Assembly: GCA_020723345.1 (NCBI GenBank)
Contig: DYJA01000042.1
Span: 1 to 50,489 of the forward strand
Length of the DNA: 50,489 nucleotides
Origin: Candidatus Aquidulcis sp.
Lineage (GTDB): Bacteria; Chloroflexota; Anaerolineae; UBA4142
Direction: 5' to 3'
A program made the position numbers and the translations under genes. A model generated the notes under the pieces. The model was not told the DNA's origin. It saw only the letters and a list, made by a program, of their open reading frames with translations, and ran no database searches. This document shows, piece after piece, positions 23,433 to 30,750 of the stretch (position 1 is the first letter of the stretch; the number at the start of each line of letters is the position of its first letter).

Positions 23433-24335
23433 TCATCTCGCGGCTTTATTGGATACCGGTGGTTGATTCGTTGATCGCGGTTGCGTTGCCGTCGGGCTAG
23501 CCACACTCGATCTTTGGACCAGAACTAGACTGGACAGGATCAGAATCACGCCGGCGATTTGAACGAGCGACAAGGTTTGACCCAGGAGCAGAAATCCGGC
23601 GAACACGGCGACGATAGGACTGAGCAAACCGAGAAACGAAACCTGCCATGCTTTCAATTGCTCGATGCCCCTGAACCACAACGCATAAGCCATTCCCGTG
23701 TTGACAAGCGCGAGCCAGAAAAAGCCGAACACGTTAGTGAAGGTCAGCGGAGGCAGTCCGCCTTCAAGGAACCAAGCCAGTGGCGCAAGGATCAATCCTC
23801 CCGCCGTCAACTGCCAACCGGTGAACACCATCAACGGTACGAGGCGTCCCCAATGTTTTGTCAAAACAACGCCGCTCGCCATCGCCACGGTTGCGCCAAT
23901 CGCCGCCGCCACACCCAGCGCGTCGAGTCGCGCCGCGGGGTCAAGCACGAGCAAGCCGACGCCGACGATTCCAATTCCGGCGGCAAGCATTACCAACGGC
24001 AGGGGACGTTCCCCAAAAAGAAACCACGAAAACAGGACGACCAAGAGCGGTTGAATCGCGCCCGTTGTCGCCACGATTCCACCGGCGATTCGATACGTTG
24101 CCAAAAAGAGTAATGCGAAAAACAAACCGATGTTCAATGCGCCGAGAACAAAACTGCGCCACCACCAAATCCCGGTGGGCAAGGTTCGATAAATCATCAC
24201 CAAGAGTATCCCGATGGGAAGCGCGCGAATTGTCGCGACCAGCAAAGGACGATTGGCTGGCAAGAGTTCAGTCGTGATGACATACGTCGTCCCCCAAAAA
24301 ATTGGGGCGAGCGCTGTCAAAACAATGTTACGCAC
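23433..24335 (-). CDS. EamA/DMT-superfamily transporter
   Basis: A 300-residue inner-membrane transporter with ten hydrophobic helices arranged as two EamA halves. The first begins IVLTALAPIFWGTTYVITTE, with the TALAPxxWGTTY signature of the DMT family; the second half begins LGVAAAIGATVAMASGVVLT. Family members export amino acids, metabolites or drugs; substrate unknown. The C-terminal 30 residues are a polar Ser/Thr/Pro tail. Its start is 34 bp after the stop of the upstream hydrolase gene on the same strand, so they are probably one transcript. Confidence 0.9.
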   Translation of the reverse strand: MRNIVLTALAPIFWGTTYVITTELLPANRPLLVATIRALPIGILLVMIYRTLPTGIWWWRSFVLGALNIGLFFALLFLATYRIAGGIVATTGAIQPLLVVLFSWFLFGERPLPLVMLAAGIGIVGVGLLVLDPAARLDALGVAAAIGATVAMASGVVLTKHWGRLVPLMVFTGWQLTAGGLILAPLAWFLEGGLPPLTFTNVFGFFWLALVNTGMAYALWFRGIEQLKAWQVSFLGLLSPIVAVFAGFLLLGQTLSLVQIAGVILILSSLVLVQRSSVASPTATQPRSTNQPPVSNKAAR

Positions 24336-24369
24336 AATTTGGCTCCGCGTTGCTCAGTTGGCAACGTCA

Positions 24370-25335
24370 TCATTGCACCGGCTTGGCAAGGAACTCGCGA
24401 ATCACGCGCCCACACTCCTGCGGCTTGTCTAAGAAAGGCAAATGCCCCGTACGCATTTCATAAAGTTGAGCATTGGGGACGATGCGCGCTACTTGGCGCG
24501 CAACATCGAGATTGCCGAACGGATCATTGTCGCCCCACACAAACAGCGCGGGTTGCTGGACGCGCTTCAGTTGGTCGGCACTCAATTGGTATTTAGGATT
24601 GGCGCCGGTCAGCGTCGCAACGGCTGAAATAATCGTTATCCATGTGTCCAGGTAGGTTGGTAGGTTGAAAAAGTGATACGCGGCTTCCGCTGTCACTCTT
24701 GGCATCGCGTCGATATCTTCCTTACGGCTTCCCTGAAAGCGCAGACCCTCAAGCGCCATCTCCATGCTCTTGGGTTGCATGTTCGGCGCGATAAAGCGAT
24801 TGATGCCAGAGACGCCAAGCAAGCGCATAAAGAATGGCGCGCTGGTATTCAGAATGAGCGCAGGACAACCCATTTGCACCAGTTGGGATACTCGTTCAGG
24901 ACAATCGAGCGTGAACCAAAAGCTCCACAATCCGCCCATCGAATTACAGACGATGGGAACGCGATTCAGTCCAAACGCGTCCGCCACAGACTTTATCGTA
25001 TTCACGGCGAGACGCCGAACGTCAACGTGCCGATGATCAATTCCATCGCTCAACCCGCCGCCCGGACGGTTGATGGCGACAAAGCGCCTGCCCTTGAGCT
25101 CGGCTATGAGTGGCGCCAAGAAACACGCATCGCCACTACCACCCGGAACTATCAACACCGGCTCGCCCGAGCCAATCTCAAGAACACGTACCCGGAGGTT
25201 CGGCTCTTTCATTTCAACAGAATGAACCTTGTAATCAAGACCGTAATGCGCGAATAGACGTTGCTCGGCTTCTAACGCAGATTTACTTCGCGGGTCGTCT
25301 TGGTCAATTCGGGTGATGGTTGGTTGCTCGTTCAT
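24370..25335 (-). CDS. Alpha/beta hydrolase
   Basis: A 321-residue alpha/beta-hydrolase-fold enzyme. The oxyanion region is VLIVPGGSGDACF, the nucleophile elbow VCNSMGGLWS (Ser flanked by Asn and Met, with Cys replacing the usual first Gly), the acid VWGDNDPFG, and the catalytic His RTGHLPFLDKP. The set is complete, so it is probably an active esterase or C-C hydrolase; substrate unknown. The start overlaps the upstream methyltransferase stop (ATGA), and AGGAGGAACA precedes it, so the genes are translationally coupled. Order in the operon: BphX-like membrane protein, methyltransferase, hydrolase, EamA transporter. Confidence 0.9.
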   Translation of the reverse strand: MNEQPTITRIDQDDPRSKSALEAEQRLFAHYGLDYKVHSVEMKEPNLRVRVLEIGSGEPVLIVPGGSGDACFLAPLIAELKGRRFVAINRPGGGLSDGIDHRHVDVRRLAVNTIKSVADAFGLNRVPIVCNSMGGLWSFWFTLDCPERVSQLVQMGCPALILNTSAPFFMRLLGVSGINRFIAPNMQPKSMEMALEGLRFQGSRKEDIDAMPRVTAEAAYHFFNLPTYLDTWITIISAVATLTGANPKYQLSADQLKRVQQPALFVWGDNDPFGNLDVARQVARIVPNAQLYEMRTGHLPFLDKPQECGRVIREFLAKPVQ

Positions 25336-25994
25336 TGTTCCTCCTGCTTGTTGATCGGCGCATCTTCGCCAATCATCGCGCGGCGATTGGCAAAGATGCG
25401 CGAATATTTTCTCGCCATCAGATACACTGCCCAGCCGTGTGGCAAGCGGGGCAGATTCGATGCGGAGGCATATCGTTCGATCTGAAAGAACGAACTAAAG
25501 CGTCGTTCGGCTTCGCCAAGTTCCAACGCCATACCCGAATAGTATGGTCGTTCGTACCAGCGCGGTTGCCACTCGAACGCAAACAAAAGAAACTGACTGC
25601 CCGCGTGCGTGAGCGGCAAAACATTTTGGATGTACAAATCGCGCGCGCGCGGCGCGAGATCGTCGAGCGTGCCGTAATCCACCAGCAGATCGAATTGTCC
25701 ACGCACGTTTTGCAGATGCGTCAAATCGTCGCGGATGAAATTCACGCGCGCGTTCGCATTCGCCGCGCGCCGGCGTCCCAGGTCAATTGCCGCTTGCGCG
25801 AAATCCACGCCCGTTACGTCGAACCCGTGTTGCGCGAGAAAAATACAGTTGCTCGCCGTGCCGCTTCCCAGGTCAATGGCGCGGCACGGTTTCAATCGTC
25901 CGCTTTCGACGAGTTCGACCAATTCCTTGCGCGGACCAATGTCCCAGGGTGCGCGAAATTTTCCGTACACGAGTTCATAAAACAATTTCATCAT
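25332..25994 (-). CDS. Class I SAM-dependent methyltransferase
   Basis: A 220-residue Rossmann-fold methyltransferase: motif I AIDLGSGTASNCIFLA, motif II VTGVDFAQAAIDLGRRRA, then FDLLVDYGTLDDL and a C-terminal lid. The lack of extra domains and the acidic-residue pattern place it among small-molecule methyltransferases of the Tehb/thiopurine-like group. Start 25994 is set by the ATGA overlap with the preceding gene; the longer frame reaching 26105 lies wholly within that gene. It ends by overlapping the hydrolase start. Confidence 0.88.
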   Translation of the reverse strand: MMKLFYELVYGKFRAPWDIGPRKELVELVESGRLKPCRAIDLGSGTASNCIFLAQHGFDVTGVDFAQAAIDLGRRRAANANARVNFIRDDLTHLQNVRGQFDLLVDYGTLDDLAPRARDLYIQNVLPLTHAGSQFLLFAFEWQPRWYERPYYSGMALELGEAERRFSSFFQIERYASASNLPRLPHGWAVYLMARKYSRIFANRRAMIGEDAPINKQEEQ

Positions 25995-26407
25995 GCTTGG
26001 GCTTTCTGCGCCTGCGCTTGCCGCGCGAACATCACGCCGGTCACGATGATGATGAGATGAATGACGATGAAAACGAGATAACCCATCGTGTCGTACCCGC
26101 GCCAAATCAAGTACGCATCATCGAGAACTCCGTGAGTGAACTCGAGCCACACGGCAAACCAGACGACGCTGATGTGCTTGAGTGGGTCGCGCGATGCCCA
26201 GAGCAAGAATGTGCCGATGCCGAGCATCTCAAACGCAAACGCCGCCCACGCATCAATGAACGCTTGCAACGCGCCTACCCCAGTTGGAAACGGGAAGGTA
26301 ATCATCCCGGCAAAGGATTGTGGATTGAACACGCCCCACAAATTCATCAGCGCGAGCAAAAGATAGAACGCGCCGACGATGCGAAACCACCATTGTAGTT
26401 TTTTCAT
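25991..26407 (-). CDS. Small integral membrane protein (BphX-like)
   Basis: A 138-residue protein with four hydrophobic helices: WFRIVGAFYLLLALMNLWGV, AFIDAWAAFAFEMLGIGTFL, ISVVWFAVWLEFTHGVLDDA and GYLVFIVIHLIIIVTGVMFA. Size, the MKKLxWWFRIVGxFYLLLALMN opening and the topology resemble BphX-type proteins, a family without a proven role; I am not certain. It ends with the Gln/Ala tail whose copy survives as a remnant at 23347-23385. Start 26407 follows AAAGG. The stop overlaps the methyltransferase start. Confidence 0.6.
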   Translation of the reverse strand: MKKLQWWFRIVGAFYLLLALMNLWGVFNPQSFAGMITFPFPTGVGALQAFIDAWAAFAFEMLGIGTFLLWASRDPLKHISVVWFAVWLEFTHGVLDDAYLIWRGYDTMGYLVFIVIHLIIIVTGVMFARQAQAQKAQA

Positions 26408-26457
26408 TTTGATGCCTTTCGGTCGAGACGCCCCGGCGGAGCGTCTCGACAATCACA

Positions 26458-26973
26458 CTACGCCTTGCGGAACATGCGAATCCCGCCCCACACCAGCCAT
26501 GTTAGTACAGCAAGCATGGCGGGAAGGTAGGTTCCATAGATAAACGGGGTGAGAGCAGGATTGTTTGGGTTTGCATAGTCGCCACCGCCAATGCTGACCA
26601 CGACTGCATTAAGGACGCCGAACACACCGGCGATAATTCCCGCGATGGATAGAAAGCGGGGCAAGTCGGCTTTGGTGTAGCCAGCGAAACCAGCCAACAA
26701 CGGCGGCAGATTCAAGGCGGCAAGCAGGGCAAGACCGTAGCCAGATGCTCCTCCAACGCCCGTAAAGAACATCGCGATGGACCCGCCCGCCGCCAACAGC
26801 GTTGCGACGAGGTTCAACGCGGATGAGTTGGAGCGATAGAGCGCGAAATAGTACACCGCTGTTACAAGCAAGCCGACTGGCACAAGCAAGAGCAGAGCGG
26901 CGCCTCCGAACATGATCAGAATACCCACGATGGCGGCAATGCCGCCGATGCGATTCAGATCGTTGTTCGACAT
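26458..26973 (-). CDS. Multi-pass membrane protein of unknown function
   Basis: A 171-residue protein with five hydrophobic segments (IGGIAAIVGILIMFGGAALL; LNLVATLLAAGGSIAMFFTG; GYGLALLAALNLPPLLAGF; FLSIAGIIAGVFGVLNAVVV; LPAMLAVLTWLVWGGIRM). Gly/Ala-rich helices and a short basic tail (RMFRKA) suggest a simple inner-membrane protein. AGGAG is 8 bases before the ATG. It begins the run that continues into the BphX-like operon 50 bp downstream. No family recognised. Confidence 0.65.
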   Translation of the reverse strand: MSNNDLNRIGGIAAIVGILIMFGGAALLLLVPVGLLVTAVYYFALYRSNSSALNLVATLLAAGGSIAMFFTGVGGASGYGLALLAALNLPPLLAGFAGYTKADLPRFLSIAGIIAGVFGVLNAVVVSIGGGDYANPNNPALTPFIYGTYLPAMLAVLTWLVWGGIRMFRKA

Positions 26974-27073
26974 TTCGATTTCTCCTTTCGTGTTTCAGAT
27001 GAGCGAGTCCCGAATGGTTTACCGGGTTGTCCGGTCGGGACAAGCTACCTATCCATTGATTGCGCGCGCTTCG

Positions 27074-27656
27074 GCGGCGCGAAGGAGTGGAGCGGATTGG
27101 ATTGCCGGTTGCGCTAACTCGCGGCGCGCTTGGTCGCCGTGTGAATGATCTGCACCGCGAACAAGATCGCCACCAAGCCACAAACGATGCTGACGATGCC
27201 GAGCGGCATCATATAGGGACCCAAGACGGCGTTCAACGCTTCGCCTTTCACTCCGGCTTTGAACGCCAGCCCCCCGCTGATGCCAGCCCCGATCATCAAC
27301 ACCGCGTTGAGCGGAATGAGAATGGCTTCCGACCAAAAGACCCAGTTGACCAGCCGGGGCCAAGAAAGCGGATTCCCTGAGACGAGTGGCACCAGATAGT
27401 ACAGCGCCCCCATCAGCGCCAGTGAAATCCAGCCGAGCGTGCCGATATGAACGTGCGCGCCGACGATGATGCCCGCCGGTCCGAGTTCGAGAAACTCGTG
27501 GATCGGCTGCTGGGATTGCAGTGCGCCTTGCACGGTGACCCAGATGAAGAACAGCGCCGACGCGACGAAGAACTTGGTAATGGATTTATTGTTCATGATT
27601 CTTCCTCCTTCAGAAGAAATTAACTCACGTGAATCCGCTCCACTCCTTCGCGCCGC
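27074..27656. mobile_element. 583-bp unit bounded by perfect 25-bp inverted repeats
   Basis: The left end (27074-27098, containing GAAGGAGTGGAGCGGATT) and right end (27632-27656, containing AATCCGCTCCACTCCTTC) are exact reverse complements over 25 bp. Between them lies one complete gene, 27114-27596, and no transposase. No flanking target duplication is obvious. A non-autonomous cassette mobilised in trans, an invertible segment, or a hairpin pair controlling the gene are the options. Confidence 0.55.
27114..27596 (-). CDS. Short CcoN/NorB-like membrane protein
   Basis: A 160-residue protein with four or five transmembrane helices that resembles the start of haem-copper oxidase subunit I of the cbb3/NO-reductase branch: FFVASALFFIWVTVQGALQS, then GAHVHIGTLGWISLALMGAL with His residues in the place of a haem ligand, and three more helices. 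True oxidases have at least 12 helices, so this is a stand-alone miniature relative; many are annotated as cbb3 subunit I. Haem or NO binding is a guess. AAGGAGGAAGAATC precedes ATG 27596. It is flanked by perfect inverted repeats, and broken copies lie at 35663-35801 and near 40836-40880. Confidence 0.72.
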   Translation of the reverse strand: MNNKSITKFFVASALFFIWVTVQGALQSQQPIHEFLELGPAGIIVGAHVHIGTLGWISLALMGALYYLVPLVSGNPLSWPRLVNWVFWSEAILIPLNAVLMIGAGISGGLAFKAGVKGEALNAVLGPYMMPLGIVSIVCGLVAILFAVQIIHTATKRAAS

Positions 27657-27721
27657 GCGATGACATGGGCAAACCGCCGTGCAGTCGCGGCAAACCCATC
27701 GCGTAGGTCATTTGTTGGTCT

Positions 27722-28123
27722 TCACGAACCAGGCATCAACCCCAATTGTTTCGCCATTGTCGCCGAGTCGTAGTACAACCGCGCGCGTCGAATCACGCCT
27801 CCTTCGACATCGTAGACGGCGCACATCGGAATCTCGACGCGCTTGCCGGTGGGCGGCAAACCCATCAGCGAACCCGTGTTGACGCCGTGGAATGTGAATT
27901 CCAGAATGACGGACTTGTCATCGGCGGCAAGGTTGCGCGGTTCCGCGCGTGCGTCGGAGAATGCCGTGTGATAGAACATATCGAGCATCGCGCCGATTGC
28001 CTCGCGACCGCGCAGCGGCTCCGCCTGACTGTAATCGTGAAAGGTGGCGTCCGCCGCCATGAACTTGGGATCGTGATTCGCCATGTAACCTTGGACGATT
28101 TGGATGTTGTCTTGTGCTGACAT
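27722..28123 (-). CDS. SnoaL-like (NTF2-fold) ester cyclase family protein
   Basis: A 133-residue cystatin/NTF2-like protein: DATFHDYSQAEPLRGREAIG, MFYHTAFSDARAEP, ILEFTFHGVNTGSLMGLPPT and a C-terminal RARLYYDSATMAKQLGLMP. This matches SnoaL-like polyketide cyclase/ester cyclase proteins, many of which only bind small molecules or have unassigned roles. AAAAGGAGAAAAA precedes the ATG. It follows the candidate selenoprotein methyltransferase on the same strand with a 39-bp gap and is probably cotranscribed with it. Confidence 0.85.
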   Translation of the reverse strand: MSAQDNIQIVQGYMANHDPKFMAADATFHDYSQAEPLRGREAIGAMLDMFYHTAFSDARAEPRNLAADDKSVILEFTFHGVNTGSLMGLPPTGKRVEIPMCAVYDVEGGVIRRARLYYDSATMAKQLGLMPGS

Positions 28124-28162
28124 TTTTTCTCCTTTTCTGTGAGTTCGATCGGATACGCCGCG

Positions 28163-28948
28163 CTACAACGGCTTGCGCGCGCGGAAACTGATGCCTTGCG
28201 TACCGAACTCGAGCGCGTCGGACGGGTCAGGCACATCCTCATAGTTGTTGTACTTGTGGACGATTTCCGCGTCTGCAAAACCGGCGGCGCGGACGGCGCG
28301 GAGCAACTCTGCATCCAGCAGAGCCCCGGCGATTCAGCCCGTCCACAGCGAAATGTCGTCCATCGCGCTGGCGGGTACCGCGTGCTCGACCAGAATATCT
28401 CCTGCCTGCAAGCGCCCGCCCGGCTTGAGAACGCGCAACCACTCGCGCAGTGTCGCGGTTTTGTCGAGCGTGAGATTGAGGACGCCGTTGCTGATCACCG
28501 CGTCCGCATAGTTGTCGGGCAGGGGCAGGGATTCAGCCAGTCCCTCGCGGAACTCGACGTTCGTCGCGCCCATCGCCGCCGCGCCGGCGCGCGCCTTGTT
28601 CAACATCTCCGCCGTCATATCGAACCCGATGACGCGACCGGACGCGCCGACCAGTCGCGACGCGATGAGCGAATCGAAGCCCGCGCCGGAGCCAACATCC
28701 ACGATCGTCTCGCCGGGATTGAGCGCGCCAACCGAGAACGGGTTGCCCGTCCCGGCAAACGAGGCGATGTTGCTTTCGGGAAGGTCAGCGTACAGTTTTT
28801 CATCGTAGCCGAGCAGGGACGCGAGGCGGCGTCCGGTGTGGAAATGGTAACCCTTGTTCGGATCGAGCGCGACGTTGGTGTATTCTTTTTTGATTTCCAG
28901 TCGCAGTTGATCCAGCGAAATTTTAGGAACAGGTTGCTGTGCAGTCAT
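28163..28948 (-). CDS. UbiE/ArsM-type methyltransferase with in-frame UGA (candidate selenocysteine at residue 205)
   Basis: Read through one UGA (28336-28334), this is a complete 261-residue class I methyltransferase: TIVDVGSGAGFDSLIASRLV (SAM motif I), VIGFDMTAEMLNKARAGA, ISNGVLNLTLDK, and after the UGA IAGALLDAELLRAVRAAGFA to a C-terminal strand ending in RARKPL and UAG. Relatives have Cys in the motif LWTGC(I/V)AGAL; here that Cys codon is UGA. Sixteen bases after the UGA an RNA stem CTCTGC/GCAGAG with loop UGGAU, extended by a lower helix, fits a bacterial SECIS. The rest of the protein has no Cys. Reading without recoding gives a truncated 204-residue protein. Alternatively it is a recent nonsense mutant. 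AGGAG-like signal is near ATG 28948. Confidence 0.7.
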
Positions 28949-28993
28949 TGGTTTTCTCCTGGGTGACCGCTTACATTGCCATCATTTCACGTT

Positions 28994-29398
28994 TCACGCC
29001 TTCGCCTTCTGCGCGATCAATTGAATCGCCTTGGCGACACCCGCGATTGGGTTTGAGAGCGTTGACGCGACCACTTGAAAAATATCGTCGGACATTCCCG
29101 CCAGAAATTTCAGCCACCGCTCCACTTTGGCGGGATTGGCTTGCTCGCCCTTTTTGACTTCTTGCTCGATTTTCTGGACCGTGTCTTTGATTTCGGCTTT
29201 GTCCGCGTTGGGGTCTTGAGGGCGCGCGTCAATCTTCTGATAAATTTGCGCGAACTGCTTCGTCAGTTCCGCCAGCGCAGACGCGTCGAGTCCGTAGGAA
29301 TCCGTCGTGATTTTGTCGCGGCCGACGATATCGCCGCCAACCGTGACCTTGCCGCCCGTGATACTTACACCCCCCTCGGTTTTCTGACCATCCGACAT
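28994..29398 (-). CDS. Protein with N-terminal VGGD-VGRD motif and helical C-terminus
   Basis: A 134-residue protein without signal peptide. Residues 7-26 are GGVSITGGKVTVGGDIVGRD, a glycine-rich beta pattern shared with the adjacent gene 29426-30313. The middle is helical and charged (LAELTKQFAQIYQKIDARPQ; KAEIKDTVQKIEQEVKKGE), then a more hydrophobic helix pair (WLKFLAGMSDDIFQVVASTL). AGGGG is 6 bases before the ATG at 29398. Short VxxGGDxxGRDK-type motifs occur at the ends of bacterial signalling and conflict proteins and may mediate homotypic assembly; that is inference. Otherwise unrecognised. Confidence 0.6.
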   Translation of the reverse strand: MSDGQKTEGGVSITGGKVTVGGDIVGRDKITTDSYGLDASALAELTKQFAQIYQKIDARPQDPNADKAEIKDTVQKIEQEVKKGEQANPAKVERWLKFLAGMSDDIFQVVASTLSNPIAGVAKAIQLIAQKAKA

Positions 29399-29425
29399 AG
29401 TAACCCCTTTCAGATTCTGCAATCC

Positions 29426-30313
29426 TCACCGCCTCACCCCTGTCACTTGCCACTCGCGCGGAGCGGCTGGTATGGACGGGGTAACATCCACGATTGTCTC
29501 CAATTTTACCCGACCAAGAATCGAGTCCGCCACTTGCGTTACCTGTGATTGCACAAAGAGAGTGGGCACAGCCACCCAACCGAAATCCGAGTTTGGAATC
29601 TGCAGGATTTGGACAGCCATCCACTCGAGTTCCAGCGGCGAGGCGCTCGTGCCGACCTTAAATGTAGCGGCGAATGGCAGGTTGCTCAGAGCGGTCCACT
29701 TTCCACCCACGGCGATGCGACCTGGTGCGATATAGCGCACCTTGGGTTCGCTCACGCCGATTCTCGGTCCCAAGATGAAACGCAAGTAGGAACTACTTTC
29801 CACTTCAGTGGTCTTGGTAGAAAAGGTCTGCCCCGATGAGAGCGCGTTCAGCGCGTTTAGTCTCTGATCCATCTGTTGGGCGGCTTCCAGCGACGTTTCG
29901 ACCGGTCGGTTCAATGCGAGAAAGATCGAGCCGCCGAGAACAATTCCCCCGGAGAAGAAACAGGTCGCCGTGAGCAAGAAACAGAACCCGACTGCCAGGA
30001 TCATCCCGCCGATCATGAATACCAGGCGCTGAACAGCCGCCGCGCCGAGACCGGTTTGCGATATCTTCACAACGTCACGCCCAGCGACATCACCTCCGAC
30101 CTGCACTCGACCGCCACTCACCTTCACGCCGCCGCTTGGCTCGCGGCGTACCGGTTCACCCCGGGGAAGATCAGCCGGAGCGGGGGTGGGCGTTTGAGCG
30201 AGCACACCAGACAAAGGGAGCGCGGCTTTGGATAGCGACTCGCCACAATTCTCACAGAATTTTGCCTGATCGCGATTCTCCGTTTGGCAATTGAGGCAAG
30301 TGTTCATTTTCAT
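29426..30313 (-). CDS. Zinc-ribbon membrane protein with VGGD-VGRD motif
   Basis: A 295-residue protein. It begins with a zinc ribbon (CLNCQTENRDQAKFCENCGE), then a Pro/Thr linker, then GGVKVSGGRVQVGGDVAGRD, the same motif as in the downstream gene. Two transmembrane helices follow (LVFMIGGMILAVGFCFLLTA; FFSGGIVLGGSIFLAL) and an external or cytosolic C-terminal domain of about 150 residues with many beta-strand-like segments (FILGPRIGVSEPKVRYIAPG; WMAVQILQIPNSDFGW). Start 30313 or 30307 (AGGA between) cannot be separated. The domain matches no family I know. It ends 27 bp before the next gene, so the two motif proteins are an operon. Confidence 0.6.
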   Translation of the reverse strand: MKMNTCLNCQTENRDQAKFCENCGESLSKAALPLSGVLAQTPTPAPADLPRGEPVRREPSGGVKVSGGRVQVGGDVAGRDVVKISQTGLGAAAVQRLVFMIGGMILAVGFCFLLTATCFFSGGIVLGGSIFLALNRPVETSLEAAQQMDQRLNALNALSSGQTFSTKTTEVESSSYLRFILGPRIGVSEPKVRYIAPGRIAVGGKWTALSNLPFAATFKVGTSASPLELEWMAVQILQIPNSDFGWVAVPTLFVQSQVTQVADSILGRVKLETIVDVTPSIPAAPREWQVTGVRR

Positions 30314-30374
30314 CCTGAAATCCCCGCCAATCGCGGGGAGCAAAACCCGCGGCCGCGCACCGAGCGGAGCGAAT

Positions 30375-30431
30375 TTACTTTCCTCCTCCAATTTGATTCA
30401 TCGAAATAATCCAACCGTGTTTGGGATCCAT
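30375..30431 (-). CDS. Possible 18-residue leader or micro-protein
   Basis: ATG 30431 is preceded by GGGGAGGAAACACA, one of the strongest ribosome binding sites in the window. It opens an 18-codon frame, MDPKHGWIISMNQIGGGK, ending 62 bp before the zinc-ribbon gene start. It may be a real micro-protein, a leader peptide coupled to the gene below, or the start of a gene lost to decay. Confidence 0.35.
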   Translation of the reverse strand: MDPKHGWIISMNQIGGGK

Positions 30432-30478
30432 TGTGTTTCCTCCCCTTTCGTTCGGGACACGCGCCGGTTTCGTTTGGA

Positions 30479-30682
30479 CTAGACTTTTTTGCCAATCAGC
30501 CCGATGATGATCATAACGAAACTGATGCCGCCAGCGATTCCTGAAACTCTTCCAACCTCCTGCATCAACGCAACCGGGTCGGTTGACTTGGGCGCGATGG
30601 ATGCCATGAAGAAAAAGAATCCGAGGGCAAGGCCGGCAAGAACAAAGCCAACAATGATGATTCGCCAATTCTTTTGTCGCAT
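30479..30682 (-). CDS. Small two-helix membrane protein
   Basis: A 67-residue protein, MRQKNWRIIIVGFVLAGLAL at the start, with a second helix ISFVMIIIGLIGKKV at the end and a short polar loop. The open frame extends upstream into the WD40 region, but start 30682 gives a typical membrane-insertion N-terminus, with AAAGGAAC upstream. It lies between the WD40 lipoprotein and the zinc-ribbon gene on the same strand. Function unknown; many such proteins are DUF-type membrane modulators. Confidence 0.55.
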   Translation of the reverse strand: MRQKNWRIIIVGFVLAGLALGFFFFMASIAPKSTDPVALMQEVGRVSGIAGGISFVMIIIGLIGKKV

Positions 30683-30750
30683 GGTTTTTTGCGTTCCTTT
30701 CGTGATGTGCTCCAAATCTCCGTCACTGGCGTTTCTTACATTCAGAAGAT

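Noticed and set aside
27114-27596. Functional cbb3 oxidase or nitric oxide reductase subunit I
   Set aside because: Only about 160 residues and four or five helices, lacking the other His ligands and active-site helices of true haem-copper oxidases.
28163-28948. Arsenite methyltransferase ArsM
   Set aside because: The conserved early Cys of ArsM (GCGNP) is Thr here (GTGNP) and no other Cys remains, so arsenic binding by three thiols is not possible. Only the general UbiE/ArsM-like fold is kept.
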